From Sindora glabra (Eukaryota; Streptophyta; Magnoliopsida; Fabales; Fabaceae), in assembly GCA_020226215.1 (NCBI GenBank), contig CM035228.1, forward strand, positions 66,499,989 through 66,563,988: a DNA stretch of 64,000 nt, written 5' to 3'. Positions 26,967 through 40,830 of the stretch are shown here, one piece after another; the first letter of the stretch is position 1, and the number at the start of each line of letters is the position of its first letter. Below the pieces are notes generated by a model. That model saw only the letters and a program-made list of their open reading frames with translations. It was not told the DNA's origin and searched no databases. A program made the position numbers and the translations under genes.

Positions 26967-29148
26967 ATTTAAATTATAATTTTTATAATAGGATTATTTA
27001 ATGGTGTAAAAAAGAAATAAAACGTTGGATTTTATGTATTTAAATTCAAAACTTACATGAATATTTTTAAATTAAGAGAAATTCAATTCCCTTATATAAA
27101 GTTATTTTTTTGGTAATTATTTCCTATTTAATAATATTCATTAAAAATTCCTTCCTTCTTAATTTACATATAATGCAATTCTGATCGATCTCTACCAAAA
27201 TTTTAAATTGTTGTCAAATATCCTAACTATAATTATTATAATTTTTATTTTTTGGAAACTTCTCTAATATTTGAATATATATATATATATATATATATTA
27301 TTAAAAAAATATTAATGCATTTTAAATAAAGATAATCAATAGCCATAAATTAAATTTATAATTCATATTTAAATTGTTCAAAATTTATAGGAATCACACT
27401 ATCTAAATATTAGTATTATTTAAAAGTTTATAAAGTTAGTTTTATTACTTTTGTTTGTGGTAAAGTTAATCTGTTTATTCACTTTTTTTTTTTTTTTTGG
27501 GGGGGGTGGGGGTTATAATCTGTTTATTCACTTAGAAATTAGAACCGAGACCTTTTAAAACCGAGGTCCTTTTATCATACTCAATTGTCTGCGAGAGAGC
27601 CTGCTTTGTTTAAAATTTTTATTATCGTTACTCTAGTGGTCACTAGAATCAAAGTTTTTACAATTGCATGGAGAACCTTGGTTTCAAATGATATTTGATG
27701 TTTCTTAGAGGCATTCTACCTTCTGCTATATCAAAAATTCAATCTTTAATTTTTACGTATATATATATTCAGAAACTTAACTATTCTTGTTATTACCAAA
27801 AATTAAAAAAATTTAAAACTACACTGGTTATTAAATTAGATAAGACGCTACACTACAAGCTCAATAATTTAATTACTAATTTATTGATTAAATTGATTTT
27901 AATTTTAATAATATAAATTATATATATACACTAATAAAATATATTTAAAACAATAAAATATAAACAATGCAACAATAATGTATATTAAAAATAATTAAAA
28001 ATAATATAAGTTCAATTAATATAAAATTACAACATTATATACCAATTGTTCTAAAATTAAATTAATGGTTCAATCTATTAGTTTTAATTGGTTTATACTG
28101 ACTTTAGCTTGTTTCTAGTTTCTAGTGGTTCATATATATTTTTAATCCAAAGAATTTAATTGAATTGACTCATTAGGCTAGTGTAAGTGCAATTGGTAGA
28201 TTCAACCCAGCTTTCATAATGATGAGTAGAATTTTTTATGAATTTTGTAAATTTAATATACTTTAAAAAATTATTTTTTGGAGTTGTTAAGGTTGTTATT
28301 TGGAAATTGATGAATTTATTTATGTAATTTATGGATTACGGATAAGGTGTGGGTTCCTTAATGGATTTTATTGATTTTAATATGTGACTAAGCAATTTGG
28401 ATTATGTATAATTGTTTTGGATAATTAAAAAAAATTAATTTTTTAACATTGAAAATGAATACATTGTTCCCATAACAAAAGATATTGAGAATTGAAAAAA
28501 TACATTTATCATGAAATTTTATAAATGAGACATAAAAGTAGAGATTTTTTAATAAATATTTAATTATTTTTCATAAAAATATGCAAAAAAAAGTAACTAC
28601 AAATTAAATATAAGAAAAGATGTGGAGTTTTTTAGATGTGTTGTCACTTTCTTTACAACAATAAGTGTTAATCATAGAAGTTCACATTTTTTAGTGATTC
28701 TTCTCAATAGGTGCAATGACACTTAACAGTTGTCTCAGGATACAACAACTAGTCATATATTGTTTAATCTTTCAATTTTTGTACAAAAATGAAGATAGAG
28801 TTCTACATACTTGTACCTCCACATACATGCTTAACATGCACATAGTATTTATACACTTTTTGCACAAAATTAAAGATAAAATTCTATATGCTTCATGCAT
28901 CATTCTTATATCTTAAATTTTTCTTCCCACCTATACATAACAAAAATCACTCATTTAAAGGTCAAAAGATGGTGTACTGCTCACTGTAAAAGGTCTTTAA
29001 CCTAATTTACACATTGGTGATTTTCACAAGCATTAAGCATACCCTTAGTTCTTTAAAGGCAAAGCCTCTTAACTTTGTCATTTTGAGCATTTTGAAAGAA
29101 AGAAACTGCTATTTTGCTTTTATTCAAAATAAATGATAAAGTAATTAT
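26967..29148. other. AT-rich intergenic sequence upstream of the SNF2 gene
   Basis: No gene is recognised. Contents include an (AT)n run at 27,275-27,298 and a T15 tract followed by a G-rich tract at 27,484-27,512. A possible tRNA-derived SINE fragment lies at about 27,630-27,700, with a TAGTGGTCACTAG A-box-like block and a CTTGGTTTCAAAT B-box-like block. Confidence 0.5.
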
Positions 29149-29157
29149 TTAAATAAA

Positions 29158-32047
29158 GAGTAAATTATAACAATATACCTTGAAATTAGGTCTAATTATA
29201 CCAAAATTCCTTCCATTTTAAAGAATTACTCTAACCCTCCTATCAATAACAAATTTAACATTGTTGAAATAAAGAGACAAAAGAGCAGTTAGCCCCAATG
29301 CTTATGACCAATACCTTTCCTACTCATTTGAGCTTCTTTGTATGATTTGGCTAAAAAGAAGTACTCCTCTTTGTTTACCTCTCATTTTAATGCAACATTC
29401 TTCCTCTTCATCTTCTATTACATTGCAAAAATTAAGATTAAGTTATAAAAGTACTCTTAAGCTATGTTACTATCATTTTGTTTAATATTTTAAATAACTT
29501 TTATTATCGGTTTTCTAGGTTTTCTATTGAGTTTCCTTTTATTTTTTGAAGTTGTGTTGCAATTTTTACTTTACTCTCTAGTTTAGTACAATTTATGACT
29601 TTTTGAAAAGGAAAGTGTGAGTGATTTCCACATTTATTTTTAAAAGGTTACAGCTTCATATTAGTTTTTGAGCTTGTTAACATTATGGATTATTTTGGCT
29701 AAAATTAATACTTCATTTTCCATTTATTACTTTGTTGTTATAATTTTTGAGGTAGAAGCCATAATTTTATTACACATCTAATTGTCATTTGTTTTTGTCA
29801 AGAAGCATTGAATTTCCTATTCTTTGCATTTATTTTTAAACTTTTTAGGTAGAAAATTGTTACTAGGACTGTTTAGAAAAATAAAAAAAGGTTCTTTCAA
29901 GGTAATTCACACGTTATCTCTATACTTGCTTTCTCTTCCTTTTCAATTTGATTATATTATAAAATTCATTACTATGACTTATGTTTGTTTCTTCCTACAA
30001 GTAATCACATTTTGTTTCTTGTACTTATAAATTATATTAACATAGTGACCTGCTCTACATGTATATGGCCCTTTATAATTTTTAATTTGGTCTTTGTTTA
30101 AATTTCTCTAGAATAAATTGGTATTAAGAGCAATTTTAAAATTAAATAAACTAGGAAAAGATCTTCTAGGTAATAAAATGATATTACATATAGTACAATG
30201 TCTTAATTTTGCACAAGTTATGCATCTGATATAGGACCTCTATCCTTAATTAGTCTTTTTTTAAGTCTTGTTTCTCTTTATTTGGCAAAATTGAGAAAGG
30301 AGATTTCTTTCTCTAAATACTAACTATTATTATCCACATTAATCCTTTTTTTTTATGACTATGATTAGTACTTGTAATTTGACTTTCTTTAATTGTGCTT
30401 TTTATTTTTTCTAGATGTTTATGGTGGTCAATGACCCCTTAAATGGTTATAGTGAAAGTTTTTTGGAACTTGTGAGAGATATAAATAGAAACCATTATGT
30501 AATATAAATAGAAATCATTATGTAAATAGCATAATTTTGATATTTCATTTCTCCATGGATTGCCTAAAAAGATTAGTAGTTGTTGAACTATTGCCATGGT
30601 ATGGAAGGTTTTGTGTTATTAGCCATAGTTACTGATGTAGTTTACTTAAGTTACTAATGGTTGTTATTGACTATTGCAAATAATATCTCAAATAAAATTC
30701 TTTCTTTACATTTTTATTATATACTTTATTAAGTATAGAGCAATCACCACCTATACTTTAATGTTCTTGTAAAAATTTCCTTTCATGCTTATCTGTAATA
30801 GATAAGTTATTTATAGTAACAATGAAAGCCATATGATAGTATACACATTTTTTGGCATAAATAAGTTAAAATTGTATATTTTGAGAAGTTACACTACTAT
30901 TTAAGCAAAACATATGAGATGTCAAAATAATTCTACTTTGTTTAATGAGAAGTTTCACCACCTATACTTCAATCTTGTAAAATTTTCCTTTTATGCTTAT
31001 TTGCAATGGATAAGTTATTTATAGTAACAATGAAAGCCATATGATAGTATAAGCATTTTTGGGCATAAATAGGTTGAAATTGTATATTTTGAGAAGTTAC
31101 ACTACTGTTTAAGCAAAACATATGAGATGTCAAAATAATTCCACTTTGTTCAATGCTGATTATGAATCATTGTGTTTCAAATCATATTTTTGTTTCAATT
31201 GTTTTGGTGCATATGTTTATTAGTATGCTTGCATGTTAATGACAAGGTTCCTATAAATTGAATTTCAAAAGTAATAATAGAGCAAGTCATGCTTCTTAAG
31301 AATATAAGTGGTCTTTAAGTTCATAAGTCCTTCCTTTCAATTTTCTTTAATTGAATTTTAATTCAAGTATAAAGCTTCAAGTTCTTTTTTGGGGCTATAG
31401 TATAGTTCACAAAAAAAAGACATTATTATGACTGCATTGATTATAAGTGCCTTATCTCAATTCAATCATTATAAGAATGAGTCATACAATATACCTTTAT
31501 TTGGACTTATTATAGGATTAACATACCTTGATTGACAAATTAAAAGTATTTTATAGTTCATATCTTAGACATTATGTTCATGCCATTGTTAGTTTATTAA
31601 TTCATTTTCTTATACATGATCACATTCTATAAAGAATAGTGGGAAAGATAGTATCATAAGTGTTAATGGTGCATGTATTTTTGAGGAAATATGACAATTT
31701 TTACCTCTATTGCATTATGAAAATAAAATAGGAAGATTATTAAAAATCTAGTATGCATACTTATGAAACCATAACTCTTTATGCTTCATAAATTTTTATA
31801 CTAGTTGAAAGGGGATAATTCAATCAAAAATTTAAGGTTTAACCTAATCAAAAGTAATATAGGCCCACTATCAAGGGTGGAATCCATGAATATAATCACA
31901 AAAATATACTTTTTGGATAGAAAGTTAACAATAAAAGGGTTTCCATAATTTTAGTACCAAAAGTAAGGAAGTTAAAGTAATTTCCCTAGATTGAGAAAGT
32001 TTTAGTGTAATTAGACCAAGTCTCATCAAGGTTAGAGTAATTTTCCC
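29158..32047. mobile_element. Mutator-like element (MULE) with 9-bp target duplication
   Basis: Left TIR 29,158-29,260 begins GAGTAAATTATAAC. The right end, read on the opposite strand from 32,047, begins GGGAAAATTACTCTAACC. The two align over about 90 bp through a shared GGTCTAATTA core. Immediately outside both ends is the identical 9-mer TTAAATAAA (29,149-29,157 and 32,048-32,056). Long TIRs with a 9-bp duplication are diagnostic of Mutator-like elements. The 2,890-bp element has no recognisable transposase, so it is non-autonomous. Its interior holds an internal tandem duplication and no gene fragment that I can identify. Confidence 0.85.
30744..31155. repeat. Tandem duplication inside the MULE, about 205 bp x 2
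   Basis: Unit 1 is about 30,744-30,947 and unit 2 about 30,955-31,155. Both run from TCACCACCTATACTT to a CACTTTGTTCAATG/TACTTTGTTTAATG end. They share long identical blocks such as GATAAGTTATTTATAG and CATATGAGATGTC. The high identity points to a duplication younger than the element's TIR divergence. Confidence 0.9.
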
Positions 32048-32056
32048 TTAAATAAA

Positions 32057-34215
32057 TTATTCTCTCTTTTTCTAGCAAAAATAAAGGCTTTGGTAATTAA
32101 GTTGTTTCATTTAAATTCAAGCCACTAATTCAACATGTAATGCTATAGTGAAAATATTTTCCATTTTATTTTATCCTTTCTCATAAAACATAATTGTCTT
32201 TCCTATAGGTTATAGGATCACTAATTAATTATGAAAAGTTTAACTTTATTATACTATTGACCTAAAATTGTTAGAGTTTTTGAATTTATTTGATTAATTT
32301 ATCTACTAATAAAAAAACCATTGAAACCAAAACACGCTTTTTTTATTAAATATCTCCAACAATCCTCTAAACTATATTTTATAGAAGATCAAATGCACAT
32401 ATAAGATATAACTTTTTTAATGAAAGGATTATATAATATGAATCTTATTATTATTGTATACAAAAAAATACAAATTTGGACCGTTGGAATATATCATAAG
32501 ATCTTAGTCATTAATTTAAGCTAACCGATTACTTGATGAAAACTTTCTTTCTTTTTTATTTAGTCTTTACAATTCAAAGAAAGCCAAATGTTGATTGGGA
32601 TCTTCTAATTTTGCAATATCCTAATAATTCCATAATATGTACCTTAGACTTTAACCTTTGTCCCTAACATTTCACTATTAAATTTAATTCCAAAATGATT
32701 TCAAATTCAATCAATTCTATAAAGAAAACATTAAAAATTTCCTCTTCCACACAAATTATGCTATCTAACTAAACATTTTATAAACCTTAATAAGAAAGAG
32801 GTCCCAATATTTTAACATAATATATGTCAAATTTTTATTTGGAAATAGAGCATTCATCACTAGAACCTAAGAAAATTATGAATAGAAGTGATTCTTGGAT
32901 GTCTTTGTAAAAAAAGGCTGCACAATTTTTTCTCAACAATCAAAATTTGGTATCTCATTGCATCATAAACAAATATCAAGAAAAAGTAGTGATAAATATT
33001 TGAACTTTCTTCATCAACATGAATTTTCATATGTAGCTCTTCTAACAAGATTTATAGAATTAACATAAAGTATAGATATTTTTCTAGGCACTATAAAATA
33101 TAAATGGAGGTGGCCTAAAGGTATGGCTAGCATTAGAATTGAAAAGAAGAAAAAGCTTGAAGAAGGAAAGAAACTAAACAAAAAAAAAAGTGAAAGATGG
33201 AAAAGAGTTGGAAACTAAAGAAATAAATATCTTGACCATATGATCAACTCAAACAAAACATCAACAAAAACAAAATGTCTTGTATAAGATACAATAACTA
33301 AGCATTTGTACCATAGAAACCTTCTTTTATTTATTACCACTTCCTTGTTTATATTTTCGGTAAAGATAGATCATTATGCAAAATGAAAATAGGATTGCCT
33401 AGAATTTCATTTAGCAAAAATATAAATATCAATTTAGATTCATTAATAGACATTCAACTTTAAACTATAAGTACCTAATAGAAACAATGTCTATAGGCAT
33501 ATAATAGTCTAAATGCAATTTTTAAACTCTTAAACTTTATGTTTTTGTGCCCTTGCACTTTATCTCAATTTCTTTAGTATCTTAAAAGAATAAGCCTTTA
33601 TTCTCATTAGGAATAGTCTTACTTTAATGCTCACATAGATGAAATTTGTCAAAAGCAGCATCCTATTATTTAAAAGCTATAAATTTCATTAAAAGTTTTT
33701 TTTGTGGTAAAAATTAACTTCACTTTCTTATAAGATTGATGCACATAAGCCATGGGAATGGACTCGAGTTATTAAACTCTGTTTTGTCTATCCAATCTCT
33801 AAACTCTATGATTTATGTCTCCTTTGGAACCTAATTCTTTGGATCTTTAATCACTCGATTAGGTATTTTGACTCCTAATTTATAATTTTAGGCTTGCCGA
33901 ATCCCTTCAATCTTCACTAGATTCTTAGATAATACCTACAGATTTGTAATACCCATAATACAAGTTAGTGTGATTAAGTCTTAGACTAGAATCAACAAAA
34001 TGCATGAAATATAAGATAATTACATCATAAAAAGGGGTCAACTGGTCAACTAAATAGGCAAGATTGATTAACATGTTGGTCCTATCTAAAAATATATGTT
34101 TTCCACCTTTATTCCACACATTTGCAATCATAATTAGGCTAAATGAGCTTTAAAAGCCAAAACTTTGCCCAAGAAAGGTCTTAATCATTTATTTAACCTA
34201 AAAAATGAATCCAAA
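32057..34215. other. AT-rich intergenic sequence, nothing recognised
   Basis: No coding block, paired repeat end or RNA gene could be supported in this stretch. Confidence 0.5.
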
Positions 34216-34420
34216 GTAAATTTTATCTACTAAGTTAGGGAAAAACACAAATAAACCCCTCAAAGTATGACTTAGTATTACATAACACTCCTCAAAACTT
34301 ACAAATAATGCTTTGAAATTTTAAAAAAATGAAAATATTAAAATTTCAATTAAAAATGGAAAAAGATAAAAATATGTTATTTATGAGTTTTTAATTTTTT
34401 TTGGTATAATAAAGTCGAAG
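34216..34420. repeat. Dispersed terminal-repeat family, copy 1
   Basis: This reads as one terminus of a family seen also at 51.2, 58.6 and 60.8 kb. Landmarks are AAATAAACCCCTCAAAG, a TTACATAACACTCC block, ACTTACAAATAATGC and AAAATTTCAATTAAAAA. Only one end is visible here. Confidence 0.6.
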
Positions 34421-37400
34421 AGTAATAAAAAGAAGAAGAAGCACATATCTATTACTACAAAATTGCTATACAACTTCGATTTGTTGATGTTGACTAAAGT
34501 AAAAATTGATATGTATAATGGCATGATAATATTTTTAAAAACCAAGTTAGTTCAAATAAAAAGTGGATGTTATAAAACTAAAATATCTAATGGGATATGA
34601 AGATTATTTACATAAAAACTTAAGATAATAGTTATTATTTATAACTAACATATATTATTATTTTTATTATTTTACACATTGATTCATACTTAACTAATAT
34701 CTGAAGATATGGAAACCATCTTTAGCTTTGAAAAGTGTGATGTATTGGATATTAGTCTTTCTTTAGTAATCAATGTCTAATGTTACTCTTAATACATATA
34801 AATTTCACTTGCACTTTTTTTTATTATGTTTAGGAAGAATTTGAGTACAATTCATTCATTAATAGGAGGCATTAGAGTTTTAAATGAGATGTTTCCATAA
34901 ATTCAAAGAATTTCTAAATATAGGTGAGTTATCTTCATATTCCACCTTTACTTTAGAACAAAAAATGATTAATCTCTATAAAATTTTAATAAACACTTCA
35001 ATATAAGAAAAACAAATCATTTTTCTTCAATAGATGAGAATTGGCAACAAAGATTATTTTGACCTGTAAATTTAGATACATAATTATTATGCTATAGAAG
35101 AATAGTTTTTGTGTAGGTTATTTTATGGAATATACATAGTTTTAAAAATGTTTTATATTTTTCATTTTTAGTTTTCTTTGTATAATGATTTATTGTGATT
35201 GAAGTTTTTATTTAATTTTTACTTTTATTTATGAATATGTAAGTATAGTTGATTTTTTTCTTATTATTATCTTTGATCTTTACTATATAATGATATCATT
35301 GTATTAAATTGTCCAAAATTTTGAAGATTTCATTGTGTAAAATTATAGCATATTGGATTTTTTAAGGGACAAAAAAGAAACAAAGTGTGTTATTTAATAA
35401 AATTGATTTGGATATTAAATGCAAACTTATTTTTAATTTACCAAGAATACCAAAAGTTAAGTTAGAAAATATATTTAAAGACTAAACATCAATTATATAT
35501 AAAAACCAATGTCTAAAGGTATATTAATAACCAATTATTTTTTATATGTATGATGTTATTAGAGATTGAAAAGCCTTAGACATTGATTGTATACAAAAAC
35601 TAACATTGAAAGATTATTTACAACTAATTAATATTTGTGTTTACAATGTTATTCGAAATTACAAATGACTTACCACGTTATTTTATTTTGACAATTGACA
35701 TATAAAGTAATGTCTACAGTCAGCTCATTTAAATTGCACCATAGCATTCACAATGTCAAGCACTACACTTTAAACTGTAAAACCTTTAAACATTGGTTAT
35801 GTTTTAATAACTAACATCTAATGTTTTGTAGATTTAACTATAAATTTTAGTCACAGACTCCATTTTAAATATTTTTAATGATATCTTTGCCCTCATTATT
35901 TAATTTGAGTGTTTGGATTGAATTTAATGATAGCTTTCCTTCCATCTCAAAAGGCGAGTTTAGAAATGCTTTAGATTTTGTTGAAGGACTTGTCTTTTTT
36001 TATTTCTTTGGTTTTTCAGGGTGGCAAACCACAATTGTTATGGTTTAAAGCCAGAGATTTCAAAGGAGGCAAAGTCTTTAACATGAATCAAAGCATATTT
36101 AAATATGCTTCTTGATATAGAAAAGGAGCTATCCTTATATTCAATTTACATTCTTCAATCAATAATGTAGGCAAATGTATTGCTTAAACCCTCCCCATAC
36201 CTTTGCCTTAATTTTGCCTCAATCAATAAGGAGAGAGTCTCCTTCTACGGTGTAATTACACACAAGAAATGAATTAACTCTTCACTTTTACTTGTTGTTA
36301 TAATGGAAAGATAAAATTAAAAATCAAGCTTTTTTGTACTTACTTTTGTTATGGATGGAGATTTTTTTCTTGAGGATTGAGGTAAGGAAGTTACCAACAC
36401 CTTGTAACTTAGAAGCAATATGAAAAAGAAAGAATCCAATCAATGAGGAAAATTAGCAATAAGGATAGAACATTGTATTTGTTAGCATTTTTTATATAAT
36501 AATGTAAAATATATAATGAAAAACTAGTTATTTATTGTATTTGTTTACGTAATCAAGTAATAATATACATCTAAATAAATAAAATTATATATTTTTATAA
36601 TTATTTATTATCTCCATTATTATATATATTTCTTGATTTACTTTCTCCAAAATTTACATTTAACTTTTGTGTAGCAATAACTCTTCTTTTTTAAGAATAA
36701 AGCATATATGTTGCTTGAAAAATGAGATAAAATTAACTCTTTATCTGTTTAAAATAATTAAGCATAATTTATTTTCTAATTATCATCTTTCAATTAAAAT
36801 TTCAAAGACTTTAATGTTATATAATAAAAAAATAAAAAAACACATCAATTTCTTTCTTAAAACTAATATTTTTATGTTATGACATCTGATTATTACAACA
36901 ACAAAAAATCATTGTATTAAACAAAATTTTTCATAGTTAGACATAGATTGTTATGTAATTAAAAAAATAATGATTAGTAAATTGATGTTGAATATTTTTT
37001 TTCTAATATAACACATTAATTTTTTTATTTTAAATCAATATTAAAGCATTTAAAATGGTAGTTGTTATATATTCAATGTATTATATTTGATTGTTATATA
37101 ATACATCAAATATTATATGTCAATTTTAGTATATAATCAATATGGAAAATGAAGCAACATTATTTTCGACTTCAAATAATTTATGAAAATGAAAGCGGCA
37201 GTTAAAATAGATAGGAATCTCTAACTCATGACCAGAATGTAGAATGCAAAGTTATTTGATCTTCCTCGTAAGATTTATTATAGCTAAAGGAGATATTCCT
37301 AACAAAGTTTTGCAAAGCTTATGTTCAACTTCTAGTTTGTCTCCTAACTTGCTGAAGTCTTCCTCTCTATGTTAATCTGTGTTCAAATGCCTTATTTTTT

Positions 37401-37619
37401 TCTTTAAACATAAGGAAGAACATTTTGGTATTATAATTATGTAACTCTATATTTGTTCAGATTCTATATTTTTAATTTCTTTTTCCAAGGTTTTAGGTAG
37501 TGTTGGTATATATATTGTATACACCAACTTTATTAAAACCTTTGCATTATTAACATGTTAGTATATTTTCTAATGTGTAGATGTTTCTTATGTATTTGTT
37601 ACATTTCTAATTCTAATTA

Positions 37620-40010
37620 GGTAGTTATAGATTGTGGATTGATGTTTGCTCATCGTATAAGCCCTAAATATGCTAAGGAGGTTAAAAAGTTTACTAGATT
37701 TGCTGTAAGTAAAGAAAAATAAATTAATAATAAGCTCATTAGGCATCCTATAAGAATTGTCTCTATTTTGGGATGTTTAATCCAGCAAGGATAAAAAAAT
37801 TATTTTTAATGGCATTGATTAGAGGTATATGCGATAGATATTGCATGAGAAATGTAAGTTGTCTATTTTATCTTATACCTATGCAAGTAAGAGAGTCCAT
37901 GGAGACAATGATATAGATATAGGAGTAGATGATTGGCTAGAGAATATGGTATATAATATTAAAGATAATTTCATTCAACTCTCATATGTCTTTCAAAGCT
38001 TGTTAAATGATGCAAAGAAGTCTTTATATCTAGGTTGCACCAAATTTACATAGTTATCTACTATGTTATGATTGTTTAACTTGAAGGTAGGAAATGGTTA
38101 AAGTGATAAAAATTTCATGGCATTGTTATAACTATTGAAAGAAATGCTTTCTTAATGGAATAAATTATCAGATTATACTTATGAAGTTAAGAAAGTCATG
38201 TGCCTAATGGGTATAGAGTATAAGAAGATACATGTTTATCCTAACATTTGCATACTATATTAAAAGGATTATAAAACTTTAGACGGGTGTTTTAAATATA
38301 GGGCACCATATTACACACTGATGAAGACTAATGACATCAATAATAAAAGGGCTCTAACTAAGGTGTTGTGACATCTTCTAATAATATTAAGATTTAAATG
38401 AATATTTGCTAATGTAAAGGATGCTAAGAACTTAATATAACATGCAAATCAAAACACCACCTGATAGCAAGCTTTGGCATCCAATTGACTTTCTTTAATG
38501 GTGGACAATTAATATATTACTCTTTATGTTCGATTGTAAGCCAAAAAACCTTAAACCTATACTTTACACCAATAGAATGAACCCTTATGCTTACCTAAGC
38601 AATAAACACAACACATGGCTTGTTATATTAGTAATCTATAATCTATCTCCTTCATTATGCATGAAACACTAGTATATCATATTATCCTTGTTAAAAAGTT
38701 AAAAATTATGTGGGAAAAAGGTGTTTCAATTTTTGTTTCATAACATCAAGATTCTTTCATTTTACATATCATACTTTTTTACATAATTAATAACTTCCTA
38801 GTATATGATAACTTGTCTGGTTATAACATTAAAAAGCATATAAATTGCCTTATTTGTAAAAATGGTACTTATTCTTCTTAATTAAAGTATGAGAAGAAAA
38901 TAGTGTATCTTAGTACTAAAGCATGAGAAGAAAATAATTTATCTTAGTCATCGAAGATTTTTGCTTCCTAGTTATCAATATCGCTAGCTAAGGAAGGCTT
39001 TCAATATGTTATCAAATTCTTAATTGGAGATTAAGTTTATAAATGGGTAAGAAATGTTAATACCATATTGGCAAACCCTTTAAGCCCATATAGGGAGAGG
39101 CTTTATGGAAGAAAAGGTTTATATTTTTCACTCTTCTATATTAGAAAAAACTACAGGTAAAATATAATATTAATGTCATGCATGTGAAGAATTTTTTTTT
39201 TAATAATCTTGTTAGAGCACTGTTAAACATACTAAGAAAGAGTAAGGATGAAGTTAAAGGTAGGTTGAACTCAGTTAAAATATCCATTCAAAAAGAACTA
39301 GCATTAAAATATTTATTTAGAAAGAACTAGCATTAGAAGAAAAAGGTCAACATATGTATCTTCCGCTAACTTGCCATACTCCAACTAAAAAGAAGAATGC
39401 AAGTTTTTGTGACTGCCTACTTAGTATTAAGGTACTAGAGGGATATTCTTCAAATATCAAAATCTTTGTCTAAATAAAAGACTAAATGCTGGTCAATTTG
39501 AAGTTTTATGATTACCATACTTTAATACGACAAGTATTTTTAGTGGCTATTTGATTAATCTTGTTGAAAAATTCTAAATATGCTATCACTAGACTTTGTT
39601 TCTTCTTCAAGGCAATATATAGTAATGTCATTAACCTAAAAAAGTTATGGTTACATTACATCAACTTAAGATATACTTTCTATATTTATTCTTTGATATC
39701 ATGGTACTTCTGATTATCCATTTATTGAAAAAGATAAAACTATATAGGTCAATTTATTTAAAATAGATATACTCCTTTGAATAATATATGATAATTTTTA
39801 AAAAGGTATAAAAGAAATCAACATTGACTAGAAAGATGCATTGTCGAAGGCTGCATTGCTAGGGAGGTGACTAAGTTCTACAATGATTACTTATCAAATA
39901 CAAAAGCTATCAAACTTCTAAAGTCTCATTATAAGTGAAGAATTACAAGAAAAAGCACATTGGGCACATAAGTGGTAAGCATAACTCGTGAAATATGCAT
40001 GCAAGCCCAC
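37620..40010 (+). pseudogene. CACTA transposase: transposase-associated and TNP2 domains
   Basis: About 37,640-37,710 matches the transposase-associated domain (RISPKYAKEVKKFTRFA; family pattern RxSxEYxxGVxxFxxFA). About 38,000-38,470 gives DAKKSLYLGCTKFT, LFNLKVGNG, DYTYEVKKVMC, GIEYKKIHVYP, LMKTNDINN and FANVKDAKNLI, the usual run into TNP2. Later blocks are SGYNIKKHINCL (about 38,820), YRERLYGRKGLYFSL (about 39,100) and YIGQFI...YTPLNNI...KRYKRNQH (about 39,750-39,840), followed by a CIVEGCIARE block. They correspond to the conserved TNP2 order. Stops occur at nearly every tryptophan, glutamine or arginine position, so it is long dead. Confidence 0.82.
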
Positions 40011-40074
40011 CTTTACATCCTACATAATAGTGATGAAATTCAGGATATGTTTAGTAAATAATTTATTTGATAGC

Positions 40075-40830
40075 TTTTGGTTGGTTGGACCAAATTAGCC
40101 AGTTGATTTATTAAATTAGTCATTTTTACTATTTAGTAACCAATTGCTTCAAATAGCTAATTGCCTCTAATCAGGTATTTTTAGAAACATTGGAGCTTCT
40201 AGCATTTTGCCTCAATTGTTTCAAATCAGTGTTGTGCTTCACCAAAATTATCCTCAATGAATTTTTGTATTTCTTGATTTGTCCTTCCTAAAAGAAACCT
40301 GAAAACCCTCTTCTTTGCATCGATATTTTGCAAGCATATGAATTGTTTGATTTTATGCCAACACAAGATGTTGCATCTTAAGGCATTATAATAATGGGTT
40401 ATTCTCATGCAAATTTAAGCAACGAAGCCATTAAACTCTTCAATAAGATGATTAATTTAGAACTTTGGCCAAACAACATTACATTAGTTTTTATTGTTTC
40501 CATCTGTGCTTAGATGGGGGAATTATAAAAATTTAAATATAATAAATTATAATATATTATTTATAAGAAAATTTAATTTACTAAATAATATATAAAATTA
40601 AAATTATTAAAATATTATTAAAATAAAATAATATTCAAGTAATTTATAAAATATATTTATACTTTTATATATTATTTTACATATAAATAACTAATTATAA
40701 ATAATTAATTTTATCAAATATTTTTATTCAAATATCAATAAAACTAACTAATACAATTAATTATTAGCTAATAACTAATTGAATCAGCGAATTGCTAATA
40801 TAATCAGCTAATTATCAAACAAGGGCTCAA
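40075..40830. mobile_element. Inserted segment with degenerate TIR-like ends carrying the PPR fragment
   Basis: The left side contains GATAGCTTTTGGTTGG, then AATTAGCCAGTTGATTTATT. The right side, read on the opposite strand, begins GAGCCCTTGTTTGATAATTAG and continues CTGATTATATTAGC. Both resemble the ends of an hAT-like MITE family also visible near 59.2 kb. The ends are too diverged to fix boundaries or a target duplication. Confidence 0.4.
40300..40520 (+). pseudogene. Pentatricopeptide-repeat (PPR) gene fragment
   Basis: One plus-strand frame reads YELFDFMPTQDVAS, a stop where family members have tryptophan, then IIIMGYSHANLSNEAIKLF, NKMINLELWPNNITLV and a VSICA ending. This matches consecutive PPR motifs of plant organelle RNA-binding proteins (ELFDxMPxxDVxSW, MIxGYxxxGxxxEALxLFxxM, PNxxTxxxxxxxC). 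Only about two repeats are present and there are no gene ends. It lies between the TNP2 and C-terminal parts of the CACTA corpse, inside a segment (about 40,075-40,830) that is not transposase. It is therefore a captured or inserted fragment, not a gene. Confidence 0.75.

Noticed and set aside
30110..30140. TTGGTATTAAGAGC as a retroelement primer-binding site inside the MULE
   Set aside because: It is isolated, with no LTR end or gag sequence adjoining. It is probably a chance match in AT-rich DNA.
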